From Persicitalea sp963803495 (GTDB taxonomy: Bacteria > Bacteroidota > Bacteroidia > Cytophagales > Spirosomataceae), in contig CAWDMP010000002.1 of the NCBI GenBank assembly GCA_963803495.1, forward strand, positions 4,278,001 through 4,342,000: a DNA stretch of 64,000 nt. The letters are read 5' to 3'. Made by a program: the position numbers and the translations under genes. This document shows, one piece after another, positions 53,928 to 62,902 of the stretch. Each line of letters begins with the position of its first letter. Within the stretch, counting starts at the first letter, position 1. The notes under the pieces were generated by a model. It worked only from the letters and a program-made list of their open reading frames with translations. It searched no databases and was not told where the DNA came from.

Positions 53928-54069
53928 CGTCCTTTCAATCTTATAATTGCTTTGGCTGAAACCACGATAAGTCAGCTGACATCCGCTTTCTTTTAGGACC
54001 CTTCGTCCGAGAGGAAAGCGTTTTATTGTGTCAATACTTCCCCATAGTTTTTGTCCGCCCAGCACCCCT

Positions 54070-54435
54070 TCAGTATTGGCCGGTAGAAAGCATTACCAGC
54101 GTACAAGCTATTATGGGTTCGATATTATTCTTGATAAGTAACTTTCTGAGCTCGTCATTTTCGGTGCCTGGATTGAAGATCACCCGGCTTGGATCGAGGG
54201 ATACGATGTAATCGTAGTACTCAGGCTGATGGCGAGGCCCTACGTACATTGTGACGGTGTCTATTCCCTCCATAGGGCTTTTGTCAGTCGTGATGGGCTC
54301 CCCGGCCGTCTCTCCAGCGCGCAATCCGATTTGTACTATTTCATGACCTTGCTGTTTGAGCCGGTGGGCTGCCGCATAGGCATAGCGCGACGGGTTTGTG
54401 GATGCGCCTATGATAAGCGTTTTGTTTTTCTTCAT
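54070..54435 (-). CDS. CoA-binding (succinyl-CoA ligase-like) domain protein
   Basis: 121 residues with a single Rossmann-type CoA-binding domain: TLIIGASTNPSRYAYAAAHR at the N-terminus and VIFNPGTENDELRKLL later. Stand-alone CoA-binding proteins of this kind are common, and their role is not established. It faces away from the NUMOD4 gene with 267 bases between the two starts; nothing definite was seen in that gap. Confidence 0.85.
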   Translation of the reverse strand: MKKNKTLIIGASTNPSRYAYAAAHRLKQQGHEIVQIGLRAGETAGEPITTDKSPMEGIDTVTMYVGPRHQPEYYDYIVSLDPSRVIFNPGTENDELRKLLIKNNIEPIIACTLVMLSTGQY

Positions 54436-54702
54436 TTCACTGGGTGGTTATAATTTTAAAAATAATCAATGGTCCAGTTTTTCTAGTCAAGTAAACGACC
54501 GGGCAAGATTAGCGTGATAATCAGCCTGGCCGGATCATCGATTCGTTTGATAATCGTAACGAAAAATTCATGCATCACAGAATCGAAAAGTTTATTTGTG
54601 AGTCATCATGAACTCAATTCATGCACATAATAAGGCCTTTGCCACCGTAGATTACGGCTTTCTGCCAAATAGATACACTGATTGGCTTTCTAGTACCAAA
54701 CT

Positions 54703-55281
54703 ATGAATATAAGTGACAACAAGAACTTCTGGGACGAAAAATGGATGCGGATCGACTTCGGGTCTAATGAAGACAATCCTCACTACGAGGTATCCAACTA
54801 CGGTCGTTTGCGAAGCTACAAGTCCGATCCCGAACATGGCAAAATCATCAAAGGTTCGGTAATTCAGGGGTACCGTTCACTCAACATCCGCACCAGCGAC
54901 CGTAAGACACTTAACCGCTACGTACACAAACTAGTAGCTGAAAACTTCGTGCCGCGCCAAGAAGGCGCAAATTTTGTCATCCACCTGGATTTTCAAAAAC
55001 AGAACAATCACTTCGAGAATTTGAAATGGATGACGAAAACTGAAATGAATGTTCACAACCGGGACAATCCGGCGCTGATCAATAGGGTGGTACCCAAGCG
55101 GACAAGTAACTACAAACTCACCGAGAGTAAGGTGAGGATCATCAAGCGATTGCTGAAAAATGATAACAATCGGCTCAAAATGATCGCCAAACAATTTGGC
55201 ATCACGCATACCCAACTCAACCGCATTCGCTCGGGAGAAAACTGGAAGCATGTGACGATCGATGACGATGGTCATAGGTAA
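54703..55281 (+). CDS. NUMOD4 / HNH-type protein with C-terminal helix-turn-helix
   Basis: 192 residues. A NUMOD4 motif (about residues 15-50: WMRIDFG, then HYEVSNYGRLRSYKS) precedes an HNH_3-like segment (HKLVAENFVPR and VIHLDFQKQNNHFENLKW). The C-terminal 50 residues (LTESKVRIIKRLLKNDNNRL, then IAKQFGITHTQLNRIRSG) are a helix-turn-helix. This is the layout of phage and intron homing endonucleases, but here it stands alone without an intron. I believe close homologs are conserved at this size in other Cytophagales, which would point to a host role, perhaps as a DNA-binding regulator. Confidence 0.82.
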   Translation: MNISDNKNFWDEKWMRIDFGSNEDNPHYEVSNYGRLRSYKSDPEHGKIIKGSVIQGYRSLNIRTSDRKTLNRYVHKLVAENFVPRQEGANFVIHLDFQKQNNHFENLKWMTKTEMNVHNRDNPALINRVVPKRTSNYKLTESKVRIIKRLLKNDNNRLKMIAKQFGITHTQLNRIRSGENWKHVTIDDDGHR

Positions 55282-55310
55282 GACCTGATTCACAACTCCT
55301 CCCCGCATTT

Positions 55311-58300
55311 TCAGGCGACTTCTTTGTTTTCGACCAAAGGCATCGAAAGGAAAAACGTGGTTCCCGCACCCTCGTGGGTTTCGAACCAAATGCTGCCTCC
55401 GGCGTACTCGATGATTCGTTTGGCCATGGCCAGTCCCAGGCCCGAGCTATCTTGGCGAGTGGTGAAATTGGGTAGGAAGACCCTGCTCTTAATATTCTGA
55501 GGGATCCCTGAACCATTATCGCTGATCTCCACCATCACCATCTCGTTGTGCAGATAAAGGCGCATCGAAAGCTCGGCGGGACGCGAATCAGGTACCGACT
55601 GCCGGGCATTGATGATAAGGTTGTTGATACTGGCGGCGAATTGCTTACGGTCGCCACTGACAAATATGGGACCCCGCGCCACCTCCTTAACGAACGTGAT
55701 CGTCTGATCGCTGGAATACAGTTCGTAAGCGCCGTGCAGTACCGAGGTAATCTCGAACACCTCATTTTGTGGGGGAGGCATCTTGGCAATATCCGAAAAC
55801 GACTGGGCGATATAGCCGATGTTGTCGATCTGTTCGATAATTGATTCCATGGCCCGCCCCACTTTTTCGAGCGCATCGGGATCATCGCGGCTGATCGTCC
55901 GCTGCAACTGCTGCAGGGTGAGCTTCATGGGCGTGAGCGGATTCTTGATCTCATGCGCCACCTGGCGGGCCATATCACGCCAAGCCGATTGTTTCTCGTT
56001 AGAAGACAGGGCTTGCTTGTTGGCCTCCAGGTTGACCAGCATCTGATTGTACTTCCGTGTGAGCGCACCGATTTCATCGTTGGAATGCCAGGGAAGCGGC
56101 TCGTTGGGCTGATCGAGTGAAGTCGTGCTGATCTTGCGGGTCAGCGCGCGCAGCGGCTCGATCAGCAGATTGGAGGCCCAGTACGATACCAGCAGGAAAA
56201 CCAGCAGCATGACCATGAAAACGATGAGGACGGAAGCCACGATGTCGGTGATCTGCCGGTTAAGGCTGGACGCCGAGTCGAAGAAAGGTACACTGATGAC
56301 GCCTAAAAGCCGCTGATCGTAGGATTTCAAGCTGGTGTAGGCCGTTTTGTAGGTTTTGCCGCCCAGCGACTCGTCCAGCAACAGCTGCCCTTCCTTCTGC
56401 TCGATCACTTGCTTATAAGCCAGCGGATTGATTAATTCCGACAGCAGGCCGCTCTGGTACACCAATGGGTTTGATGACAGCAGCATGCGGCCCGTAGTGT
56501 CATAAAGATTGATGTCGAGTTGGGCATCGCGCCCGATTTGCTGTACCTGCTGTTCAAAATAAGCCTGACTCATGCGCCCCTGCTCATAATCGTCGAGGTA
56601 GCCGAGCACATTTGAGGAGATATTACGGGTGCTGTTGAGGTACGACTGCTCCTGATTAGCTTCGTAGTTGTCTCCAATCACTTTTAGTACAAAAAACAGC
56701 ACGATGAGCAACGGCAGAATAAAAGCGGCGTTGAGCAATACCTGGATCTTAGTCGAGTAGGTGAGGGGCAAATCTGCCAATCCGTAACGCAAGGCATGGC
56801 TCACGATAGCCAACGATACCACAACTACCAGAATGAGGTACAGAAAAGAAAAATTGGCCAATAGTCCCTTCCACTCCCACGACCTGGACGACACCACCGC
56901 GCGGCGGCCCTGGGGGCTGGTCTGCCCTACGTGCCGATAGCCATTGAGCACGATGCCTTTTTCATACAGCATTGGATCGAGCAAGAGGCTATTCGGGAAT
57001 TTGCGTTCGTAGTTGTAGTCCCCACTGCTGAATTGCTGGTGGTCGTTTTCGAAGATCGCGTAGCTGTACTCACCGGTTTGGGGCAACTGAACGGAGCGCT
57101 CATCGAGCAGTATATCGGGGTAGCGTTCCCGGGGCAGGGGGCGGCTTTCGCGCAGGTTCAGCACCACAAATCCCAGAGTACGGCTGCCGTCTTCGCTAGT
57201 AATCCTGATGAAATCGAGGTACTGTTTCCGCTGTTTGGGATCGGCGACTCCTACCGAGTCGTGGATGGGGGCGCCGATGTGGGAAGCAATCAGGTACAGG
57301 GTAGAGTCGGCGGTTTGGTACTCGGGTTTACGGTAGCGCGCTTCGTAGGTGGCATAGGTGCGGCCGGCATCGCTGTTGTCGAGCGATGTGCCATTTCGGT
57401 CGAACGAAAGCACTTCGATGTCGTACTGGCTCAGGTACTGGTTGAGGTAGTCGGTTCGGAAGCGGTGCTGGATCAGTTCCCGCGCCAGCGGTATCTGATC
57501 CGAAAAAAGCTGCCGCAGTAGCGGGTCCTTAGCGATAACAGCATCGTTGCGACGCAGCAGGAACTCAGCGTACAGGTCGTTTTCGCTGACGAGTTGGGTA
57601 CCGAACTCCTTCTTTTCCAAGACATCCTTTTTAATTTCCTGATTTCTGACGATGTAGGTAGTCATAAGGGCGCACACCAGCGCTCCCACGAAATAGTATA
57701 CTGTGGTGGGATACCTGAAGCCATAGAAAGCACGCGGTAAGCCGGTAAGGTAAAGCACCAGAATGTAAGCCAGGTGCGCTAAGAACACCCATTCAAACGG
57801 GATACGTAGAAACCATGATATGAAAGCCGTGATGAAAGCACTTGCTAGCAGAATGGCCACACCCCGGGAGCGGGAAGAGTTGAGGCGGATAAAGACACTC
57901 ACCACCAGGTGCACGATCATGAAATAGATCCCTGAGAGTACCACAAACACCAGCAAAGCGGTTATCCTCAACGGAGTAAAACTGATGCTCAACGTGATGT
58001 CCAGGGTGAAAAACGACCGCTCGTAAATGTTGCTCAGCTCGCGATAGCAGAGGTAATAGGCTACGTAGCTTACCAGTAGAATGAGCAGGGAAACCAACAT
58101 CTGAAAGGCGTCGCTGCTACGGGTGAGCCGCCGGTAGGTAATGGTGCGGAAGTAGGTTCCGTTGATGTACAGCAGTACCACCAATACCCCCAGGGTGTTG
58201 AGAAGTATGTCGCCCAGGGATGGTGCGAGCAAAGAGCCGTGGTAGTTCTGGGGATTAAATACTGTGCCCTCATAGAAGGCCGTCGGTATTGAAAATCGCA

Positions 58301-59066
58301 GCATGAGTCCGCGCACCAGGATGATAAAAAGGAGCAATACGGCCAGCCCCAACCCATACCGGTGGCGGATGCGCAACCGCCTGACGGCGCCAATGGAATG
58401 AATGCCCAGGAACAACAACGCCAGGGAAATCAGCACCAGACACGACACCGGCACCGCGCGGGTTCGATAAATTTTGGCATCGGGTGAATCGACGAAAAAT
58501 AGCGCGTCGCCTGTCTTATCCTTTATTGCACTACCCCGGCCCGGCGCAATGCGCATGGCGCGGGGCTTGGTTGGGAAAATCCGGGGGTTGTAAGCCGACG
58601 CCTGCCAGGGCGCATCGACTATGCTCCTGGAATAGAGTTTGACGAGCATGCCAAGCGTATAATTACCGCTTGGCAGCGGCTTGCGCTGGGTCAGGAGCAG
58701 AAACTTACCCTGCGGAAGCTCGATGGCCCGGACAGCCGCGCCGGGTCGAGAAAGGAAGGCATAATCGGGCGCGATGCGGTGGTCCGACCACAGCAGCAGT
58801 GTGGAGTCGCGGTACAGGAAGTAGGAGTTGGTACTTTTAACGAGCAGGTTGGTAAACGGTTTGCCGTCTTCGACCGGAAGCAGGTCCAGGATTTGGCTGA
58901 TGTCCTGCCCGGCCGCACGCAGCTCAGCGTCGAGCCGCTGTTGCACCGAGCCGGGATATGTTTCGAGATCGGCTACGCTTTTATTCACAAAAAAGATACC
59001 GATTGCCCCCGCCAGGGCGATCAGTGCCATCAATAAGAAAAAGTATTTTTTCAGGAATAGGGACAC
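55311..59066 (-). CDS. very large membrane sensor histidine kinase
   Basis: About 1,250-1,300 residues. One N-terminal membrane helix (LLMALIALAGAIGIFF) leads to an extracytoplasmic region, then a multi-helix membrane block (about eight hydrophobic segments, roughly the second quarter of the protein), a second sensor region, another helix pair, a HAMP region (LIEPLRALTRKIS), the H-box VAHEIKNPLTPMKL (NtrY-like) and an ATPase domain with NNLIINARQSV, DNGSGIP and GLGLAMAKRI. No cognate regulator is beside it. The start is uncertain: TTG 59207 would overlap the Fe-S gene by 89 bases; TTG 59156 and GTG 59066 are alternatives, and I give the last as it avoids overlap. Confidence 0.85.
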   Translation of the reverse strand: MSLFLKKYFFLLMALIALAGAIGIFFVNKSVADLETYPGSVQQRLDAELRAAGQDISQILDLLPVEDGKPFTNLLVKSTNSYFLYRDSTLLLWSDHRIAPDYAFLSRPGAAVRAIELPQGKFLLLTQRKPLPSGNYTLGMLVKLYSRSIVDAPWQASAYNPRIFPTKPRAMRIAPGRGSAIKDKTGDALFFVDSPDAKIYRTRAVPVSCLVLISLALLFLGIHSIGAVRRLRIRHRYGLGLAVLLLFIILVRGLMLRFSIPTAFYEGTVFNPQNYHGSLLAPSLGDILLNTLGVLVVLLYINGTYFRTITYRRLTRSSDAFQMLVSLLILLVSYVAYYLCYRELSNIYERSFFTLDITLSISFTPLRITALLVFVVLSGIYFMIVHLVVSVFIRLNSSRSRGVAILLASAFITAFISWFLRIPFEWVFLAHLAYILVLYLTGLPRAFYGFRYPTTVYYFVGALVCALMTTYIVRNQEIKKDVLEKKEFGTQLVSENDLYAEFLLRRNDAVIAKDPLLRQLFSDQIPLARELIQHRFRTDYLNQYLSQYDIEVLSFDRNGTSLDNSDAGRTYATYEARYRKPEYQTADSTLYLIASHIGAPIHDSVGVADPKQRKQYLDFIRITSEDGSRTLGFVVLNLRESRPLPRERYPDILLDERSVQLPQTGEYSYAIFENDHQQFSSGDYNYERKFPNSLLLDPMLYEKGIVLNGYRHVGQTSPQGRRAVVSSRSWEWKGLLANFSFLYLILVVVVSLAIVSHALRYGLADLPLTYSTKIQVLLNAAFILPLLIVLFFVLKVIGDNYEANQEQSYLNSTRNISSNVLGYLDDYEQGRMSQAYFEQQVQQIGRDAQLDINLYDTTGRMLLSSNPLVYQSGLLSELINPLAYKQVIEQKEGQLLLDESLGGKTYKTAYTSLKSYDQRLLGVISVPFFDSASSLNRQITDIVASVLIVFMVMLLVFLLVSYWASNLLIEPLRALTRKISTTSLDQPNEPLPWHSNDEIGALTRKYNQMLVNLEANKQALSSNEKQSAWRDMARQVAHEIKNPLTPMKLTLQQLQRTISRDDPDALEKVGRAMESIIEQIDNIGYIAQSFSDIAKMPPPQNEVFEITSVLHGAYELYSSDQTITFVKEVARGPIFVSGDRKQFAASINNLIINARQSVPDSRPAELSMRLYLHNEMVMVEISDNGSGIPQNIKSRVFLPNFTTRQDSSGLGLAMAKRIIEYAGGSIWFETHEGAGTTFFLSMPLVENKEVA

Positions 59067-59118
59067 CGTTTTGGGACTGTGAATGACGTAGGAAGGACCT
59101 AAAACCGTGCCAAAAAAG

Positions 59119-59490
59119 TCAAGTCGTTTTTTGCTTTTCCGCGTCGGTTGCGGCAATTGTGAAGCCTGCTTCCTGGTCGTTTTCCTCGTAGTCGATCTGA
59201 GCGCCAAGTACGTACATCAGATGCCGCCGGTCGATGATCACCCGGATACCTTCCATCTCGTACACCTGGTCGGGGGCGGCGGCGGTATCGAAGCCGAGCA
59301 AAAAACTGGCGCCGCAGCCGCCTCCCCGCAGGCCAACCCGCAAGCCGTAGCTCGCCGGAATTTTATTGGATGCCAGCGTCTCGATTATTTCCGTGCGGGC
59401 GCGGGCCGTGATGCGAACCGGGGCCGACAAATCATTGTTAGTCTGCGGCGTAAGCCGATCGGGAGACGGCGTCATGTTTTTATTCTCCAA
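59119..59490 (-). CDS. A-type Fe-S carrier-like protein (HesB/IscA family), divergent
   Basis: 123 residues. The central GLRVGLRGGGCGASFLLGFD matches the first conserved Cys region of IscA/ErpA/SufA carriers. The paired C-terminal Cys-Gly-Cys of the family is absent: after GFTIAATDAEKQ there is no Cys, and the whole protein has only one. It may therefore not carry clusters in the usual way, or may be a specialised subgroup. It lies immediately upstream of the histidine kinase on the same strand. Confidence 0.8.
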   Translation of the reverse strand: MENKNMTPSPDRLTPQTNNDLSAPVRITARARTEIIETLASNKIPASYGLRVGLRGGGCGASFLLGFDTAAAPDQVYEMEGIRVIIDRRHLMYVLGAQIDYEENDQEAGFTIAATDAEKQKTT

Positions 59491-59563
59491 AATTAAACGG
59501 CTGTTTTTTGGTGACTACGGCCAGTGTACCTTGTTTCTGCTTGCACACCCCTAACGATTCCCT

Positions 59564-60082
59564 ATGGAAATGTATTCAATGCTGACGATCGTGGCCGTTG
59601 CCCTGATCGTCATGTTCGGCCTGTACCTGCTGCTAACGACTTTGGCCCAAAAAATATTCGAAAAACAAAGATGGGACATTCGCAACAAAAATAGCGAGAT
59701 CATCCTGCCGCTACGCCTGCAGGCCTACGAGCGGATTTGCCTGTTTCTGGAACGCATTACGCCCAACCAACTGCTGCTGCGTACGGCTGGCCTGGCTTCC
59801 AACGCGCTGGAATTCCAGCAGATTATGCTCCGCGAAATCCGGGAAGAGTTCAACCATAATCTGGCGCAACAGGTTTACCTGAGTGACGACGCCTGGGAAC
59901 AAGTCAAGAAGGCCGTCAGCGAGGTGCAGTCGCTCATCAACCAGGCTGCCGCCGAGGTCGACGCCGAGGCTCCGGCCAACGAACTGGGCCGCCGCATATT
60001 CGACCGCGTGGTCCAACAAGAAACCCAGCCCTGCACCCAGGCACTGAAAGTGGTGAAAGAAGAAGTACAACGGATATTTTAA
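59564..60082 (+). CDS. DUF7935-type membrane-anchored protein
   Basis: 172 residues: one N-terminal membrane helix (VAVALIVMFGLYLLLTTLA), then a long charged helical cytoplasmic region including RLQAYERICLFLERITPNQL and IREEFNHNLAQQVYLSDDAW. This pattern is conserved in Bacteroidota proteins of unknown function, which I associate with DUF7935. Nothing about its role can be read here. Repeat element D begins 5 bases after its stop, and mutS2 follows that. Confidence 0.75.
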   Translation: MEMYSMLTIVAVALIVMFGLYLLLTTLAQKIFEKQRWDIRNKNSEIILPLRLQAYERICLFLERITPNQLLLRTAGLASNALEFQQIMLREIREEFNHNLAQQVYLSDDAWEQVKKAVSEVQSLINQAAAEVDAEAPANELGRRIFDRVVQQETQPCTQALKVVKEEVQRIF

Positions 60083-60087
60083 ATGTT

Positions 60088-60252
60088 GTTTATTTGTTTA
60101 TGGGTTTATTTGTTTAAACTCTCTGATAGAGAGTAAACTAAATTGAGAATTGAACTGCATGGTACTTGTAAGAAGCTATAACTTTTGACTAACCGCAACT
60201 TTACAGTCTTCCTAGTCAAGAGCTAAACAAATAAACATTTAAACCCCTAAAC
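60088..60252. repeat. AT-rich inverted-repeat element, copy D
   Basis: The left arm, 60088-60116, has two copies of GTTTATTTGTTTA; the right arm, 60224-60252, begins TAAACAAATAAAC. The interior is longer (about 107 bases) and unlike copies B and C. The right arm ends 6 bases before the mutS2 start. Confidence 0.75.
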
Positions 60253-60258
60253 AATCCT

Positions 60259-62664
60259 TTGCTTTACCCCCAAAATTTAGAACAAAAACTGGGCTTCGAC
60301 CGACTACGGGAGTGGCTCAAAGAGGCATGCATCAGTCCGCTCGGGCGGGCGTATGTAGACAAAATTCGCTTTTCGGACAATTTCGGAATGGTCGAAAAGC
60401 TCGTGGGCCAAACCGCCGAAATGCAGCGCATCCTGGAATCGGGCGGCGATTTTCCGGCTCAAAACTACCTGGATGCCACGCCCTACCTGCGCCGCGCTGC
60501 GGTGGAAGGTACCATGCTGTTGCAGGAGGAGTTTTTTGATTTGAAAACCTCACTAGGTACGATCAGCGGCTGTCTGCGGTTTTTTGCCAACCAACCCGAA
60601 GAAGCCTATCCCATCCTGGGTGAGTACGCCCGCACGATCCGGGTGGAGCGCAGCGTGACCGATGCCATCGAGCGCATCATCGACGAGCGCGGCCTGATCC
60701 GCGACAATGCCTCGCCCGAGTTGCAACAGATTCGCCGCCGGCTCATTTCGGAGCAAATCGCCGTTCGTAAAAAGCTGGACGGGATGCTTCGGACGGCTAA
60801 AAACAGCGGCTGGGTAGGGGACGACGTTTCGCTCACGATTCGCAACGGGCGGCTCGTGATCCCGATCGCGGCCGAGCATAAGCGTAAGTTCAAAGGTTTT
60901 ATCCACGACGAATCGTCCACGGGCCAAACGGTATTCATCGAACCTACCGATGTACTCGAATCTAACAACGCCATCCGCGAGCTGGAGTACGAGGAGCGCC
61001 GCGAAATCAACCGCATCCTGATCCGGCTCACCGATCAGCTGCGGCCCCACCTGCCCGAGCTGCATAAGGCCTATCAGTTTTTGGGGCTGATGGATTTTCT
61101 GCGGGCCAAGGCCAAACTGGCCAGGCAGATGAGCGCCATCAAACCCAAATTTGAGAACCGTCAGGTTGTGGACTGGCGCGACGCCCGCCACCCGATTCTG
61201 CATCTGACGTTTCAGAAGCAGGGGAAAAGTGTCGTGCCGCTATCCATCGAATTGGACCAAAGGCAGCGCATCCTGATTATCTCGGGACCCAATGCGGGCG
61301 GTAAATCGGTATCGCTCAAAACGGTTGGACTCATTCAGTACATGTACCAGTGCGGACTGCTGGTACCCATGCGGGAGGATTCTACGATTGGCTTTTTCCA
61401 GAATCTATTCATCGACATCGGCGACGAGCAGTCGCTGGAAAATGACCTGAGTACTTACAGCTCGCACCTGACCAATATGCGGCAGTTTCTGGCGATGGCC
61501 AACAAGCGGACGCTCTTTTTGATCGACGAATTCGGTACGGGTACCGAGCCGGGCCTGGGTGGGGCCATTGCCGAGGCGATTCTGGAAAACCTCACCCGCT
61601 CAGGGGCGTACGGGGTAATCAACACGCACTACACCAATCTGAAAGTGCTGGCCGACAAAACCGAAGGCCTCATCAACGGTGCCATGCGTTTCGACGGCGA
61701 GCATTTGGAGCCGTTGTACCTACTTGAAATCGGCAAGCCGGGTAGTTCGTTTGCCTTCGAGATCGCTTCCAAGATCGGCCTGCCCAAAGATGTGGTAGCC
61801 CAGGCCAAGGAAAAACTGGGTGCTCAGCAGGTTAATTTTGAGAAACTGCTCAAAGAGCTCGACATTGAGCGACGCGTTTTTTCTGAAAAGAATTTAGAAC
61901 TGGGTATTAAAGAGCGCAAGCTGGCCCAGCAGCTCGCTGAGTACACTGCCCTGAAAACTACGCTCGATAATAATGAAAAGCGCATCGTGAACGAGGCCAA
62001 GCAAAAAGCGAAGGCATTGCTCAGCGATACGAACCAGCGCATCGAAAACACGATTCGCGAAATCAAAGAAAGCCAGGCCGAGAAGGAAACGACCAAAAAA
62101 GTCCGCGCCGACCTGGAAGTCTTCACCAAAAAAGAACTCAAACCCGAACCCGTCGCCGACCTGCCCGCCAAGGTGGAAATCGAGCGGGAAAGCGGGGCGA
62201 TCGAAGTGGGTAGTTTTGTTAGGATCAAAGGCCAAACGGCTATGGCCGAGGTAATGGCGCTCAAAGGGAAAGACGCCGAAGTACGCATCGGGGAGCTGAA
62301 ATCGAATATCAAGCTGAATCGGTTGGAAAAGGTATCTAACAAAACCTACCGCGAAATTACGGGCGAAAAGAAGACTCGCCCAACGATGACCGGCGTCGAC
62401 CTCAACGAGCGGCAGCAGAATTTCAGCTTCAACCTCGACATCCGGGGCAAACGCGGTGAGGAAGCACTGGGCGTCGTGGATCAGTTTATGGACAACGCCG
62501 TGATGCTGGGCTACGACGAACTACGTATCGTGCACGGCAAGGGCGACGGTATCCTGCGCAATCTGGTGCGTACCCACCTCCGAAGCTACAAGCAAGTCGT
62601 CAGCACGGAGGACGAACACGCCGACCGCGGCGGCGCGGGGGTGACGGTCGTGAAGATGCGGTAG
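60259..62664 (+). CDS. mutS2: endonuclease MutS2
   Basis: 801 residues from TTG 60259, which gives the normal N-terminus LYPQNLEQKLGFDRLREWL. The MutS-type ATPase has Walker A GPNAGGKSVSLKT (from about residue 343), then LFLIDEFGTGTEPGLGGA. A coiled coil spans about residues 520-620, and the C-terminal Smr nuclease domain has LDIRGKRGEEA and the IVHGKGDGILR loop. MutS2 limits recombination and, in B. subtilis, helps rescue collided ribosomes. Intact and full length. Confidence 0.95.
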   Translation: MLYPQNLEQKLGFDRLREWLKEACISPLGRAYVDKIRFSDNFGMVEKLVGQTAEMQRILESGGDFPAQNYLDATPYLRRAAVEGTMLLQEEFFDLKTSLGTISGCLRFFANQPEEAYPILGEYARTIRVERSVTDAIERIIDERGLIRDNASPELQQIRRRLISEQIAVRKKLDGMLRTAKNSGWVGDDVSLTIRNGRLVIPIAAEHKRKFKGFIHDESSTGQTVFIEPTDVLESNNAIRELEYEERREINRILIRLTDQLRPHLPELHKAYQFLGLMDFLRAKAKLARQMSAIKPKFENRQVVDWRDARHPILHLTFQKQGKSVVPLSIELDQRQRILIISGPNAGGKSVSLKTVGLIQYMYQCGLLVPMREDSTIGFFQNLFIDIGDEQSLENDLSTYSSHLTNMRQFLAMANKRTLFLIDEFGTGTEPGLGGAIAEAILENLTRSGAYGVINTHYTNLKVLADKTEGLINGAMRFDGEHLEPLYLLEIGKPGSSFAFEIASKIGLPKDVVAQAKEKLGAQQVNFEKLLKELDIERRVFSEKNLELGIKERKLAQQLAEYTALKTTLDNNEKRIVNEAKQKAKALLSDTNQRIENTIREIKESQAEKETTKKVRADLEVFTKKELKPEPVADLPAKVEIERESGAIEVGSFVRIKGQTAMAEVMALKGKDAEVRIGELKSNIKLNRLEKVSNKTYREITGEKKTRPTMTGVDLNERQQNFSFNLDIRGKRGEEALGVVDQFMDNAVMLGYDELRIVHGKGDGILRNLVRTHLRSYKQVVSTEDEHADRGGAGVTVVKMR

Positions 62665-62722
62665 GTTCGGCTATCGGCTATCAGCGCTCGGCGCTCGGTT
62701 CTACTGCTACGACCAGTTCAAA

Positions 62723-62808
62723 GTGCCATAGGCACGAGCGAATCAATAGCCGCGGAATTTATTCCGTGGATCGTAAGGAACGTAGTATCATGAAAGTGCC
62801 AGCGGCAC
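62723..62808. repeat. REP-like cluster: GTGCC/GGCAC hairpins and CCGCGGAAT dyad
   Basis: Two small hairpins GTGCC-ATA-GGCAC (62723-62735) and GTGCC-AGC-GGCAC (62796-62808) flank a dyad CCGCGGAAT-TT-ATTCCGTGG (62750-62769). The arrangement of three palindromes resembles dispersed intergenic repeats of this order. It fills the gap between mutS2 and the next terminator. Confidence 0.65.
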
Positions 62809-62844
62809 GACCGATTATCTCCCAATAAAAACCGCCACATACAA

Positions 62845-62881
62845 AAAAGCCCGCCGGGAATAAATCTCCCGGCGGGCTTTT
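62845..62881. terminator. bidirectional terminator
   Basis: A perfect 15-bp stem, 62845-62859 (AAAAGCCCGCCGGGA) against 62867-62881, with a 7-base loop, lies between the convergent mutS2 and MFS genes. Confidence 0.88.
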
Positions 62882-62902
62882 CGGCACAAAGATATGGCAA
62901 GC

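Noticed and set aside
55311..59207. The large histidine kinase as PorY, the partner of PorX
   Set aside because: PorY is much smaller with a simple layout, and the two genes are not adjacent here; no evidence links them.
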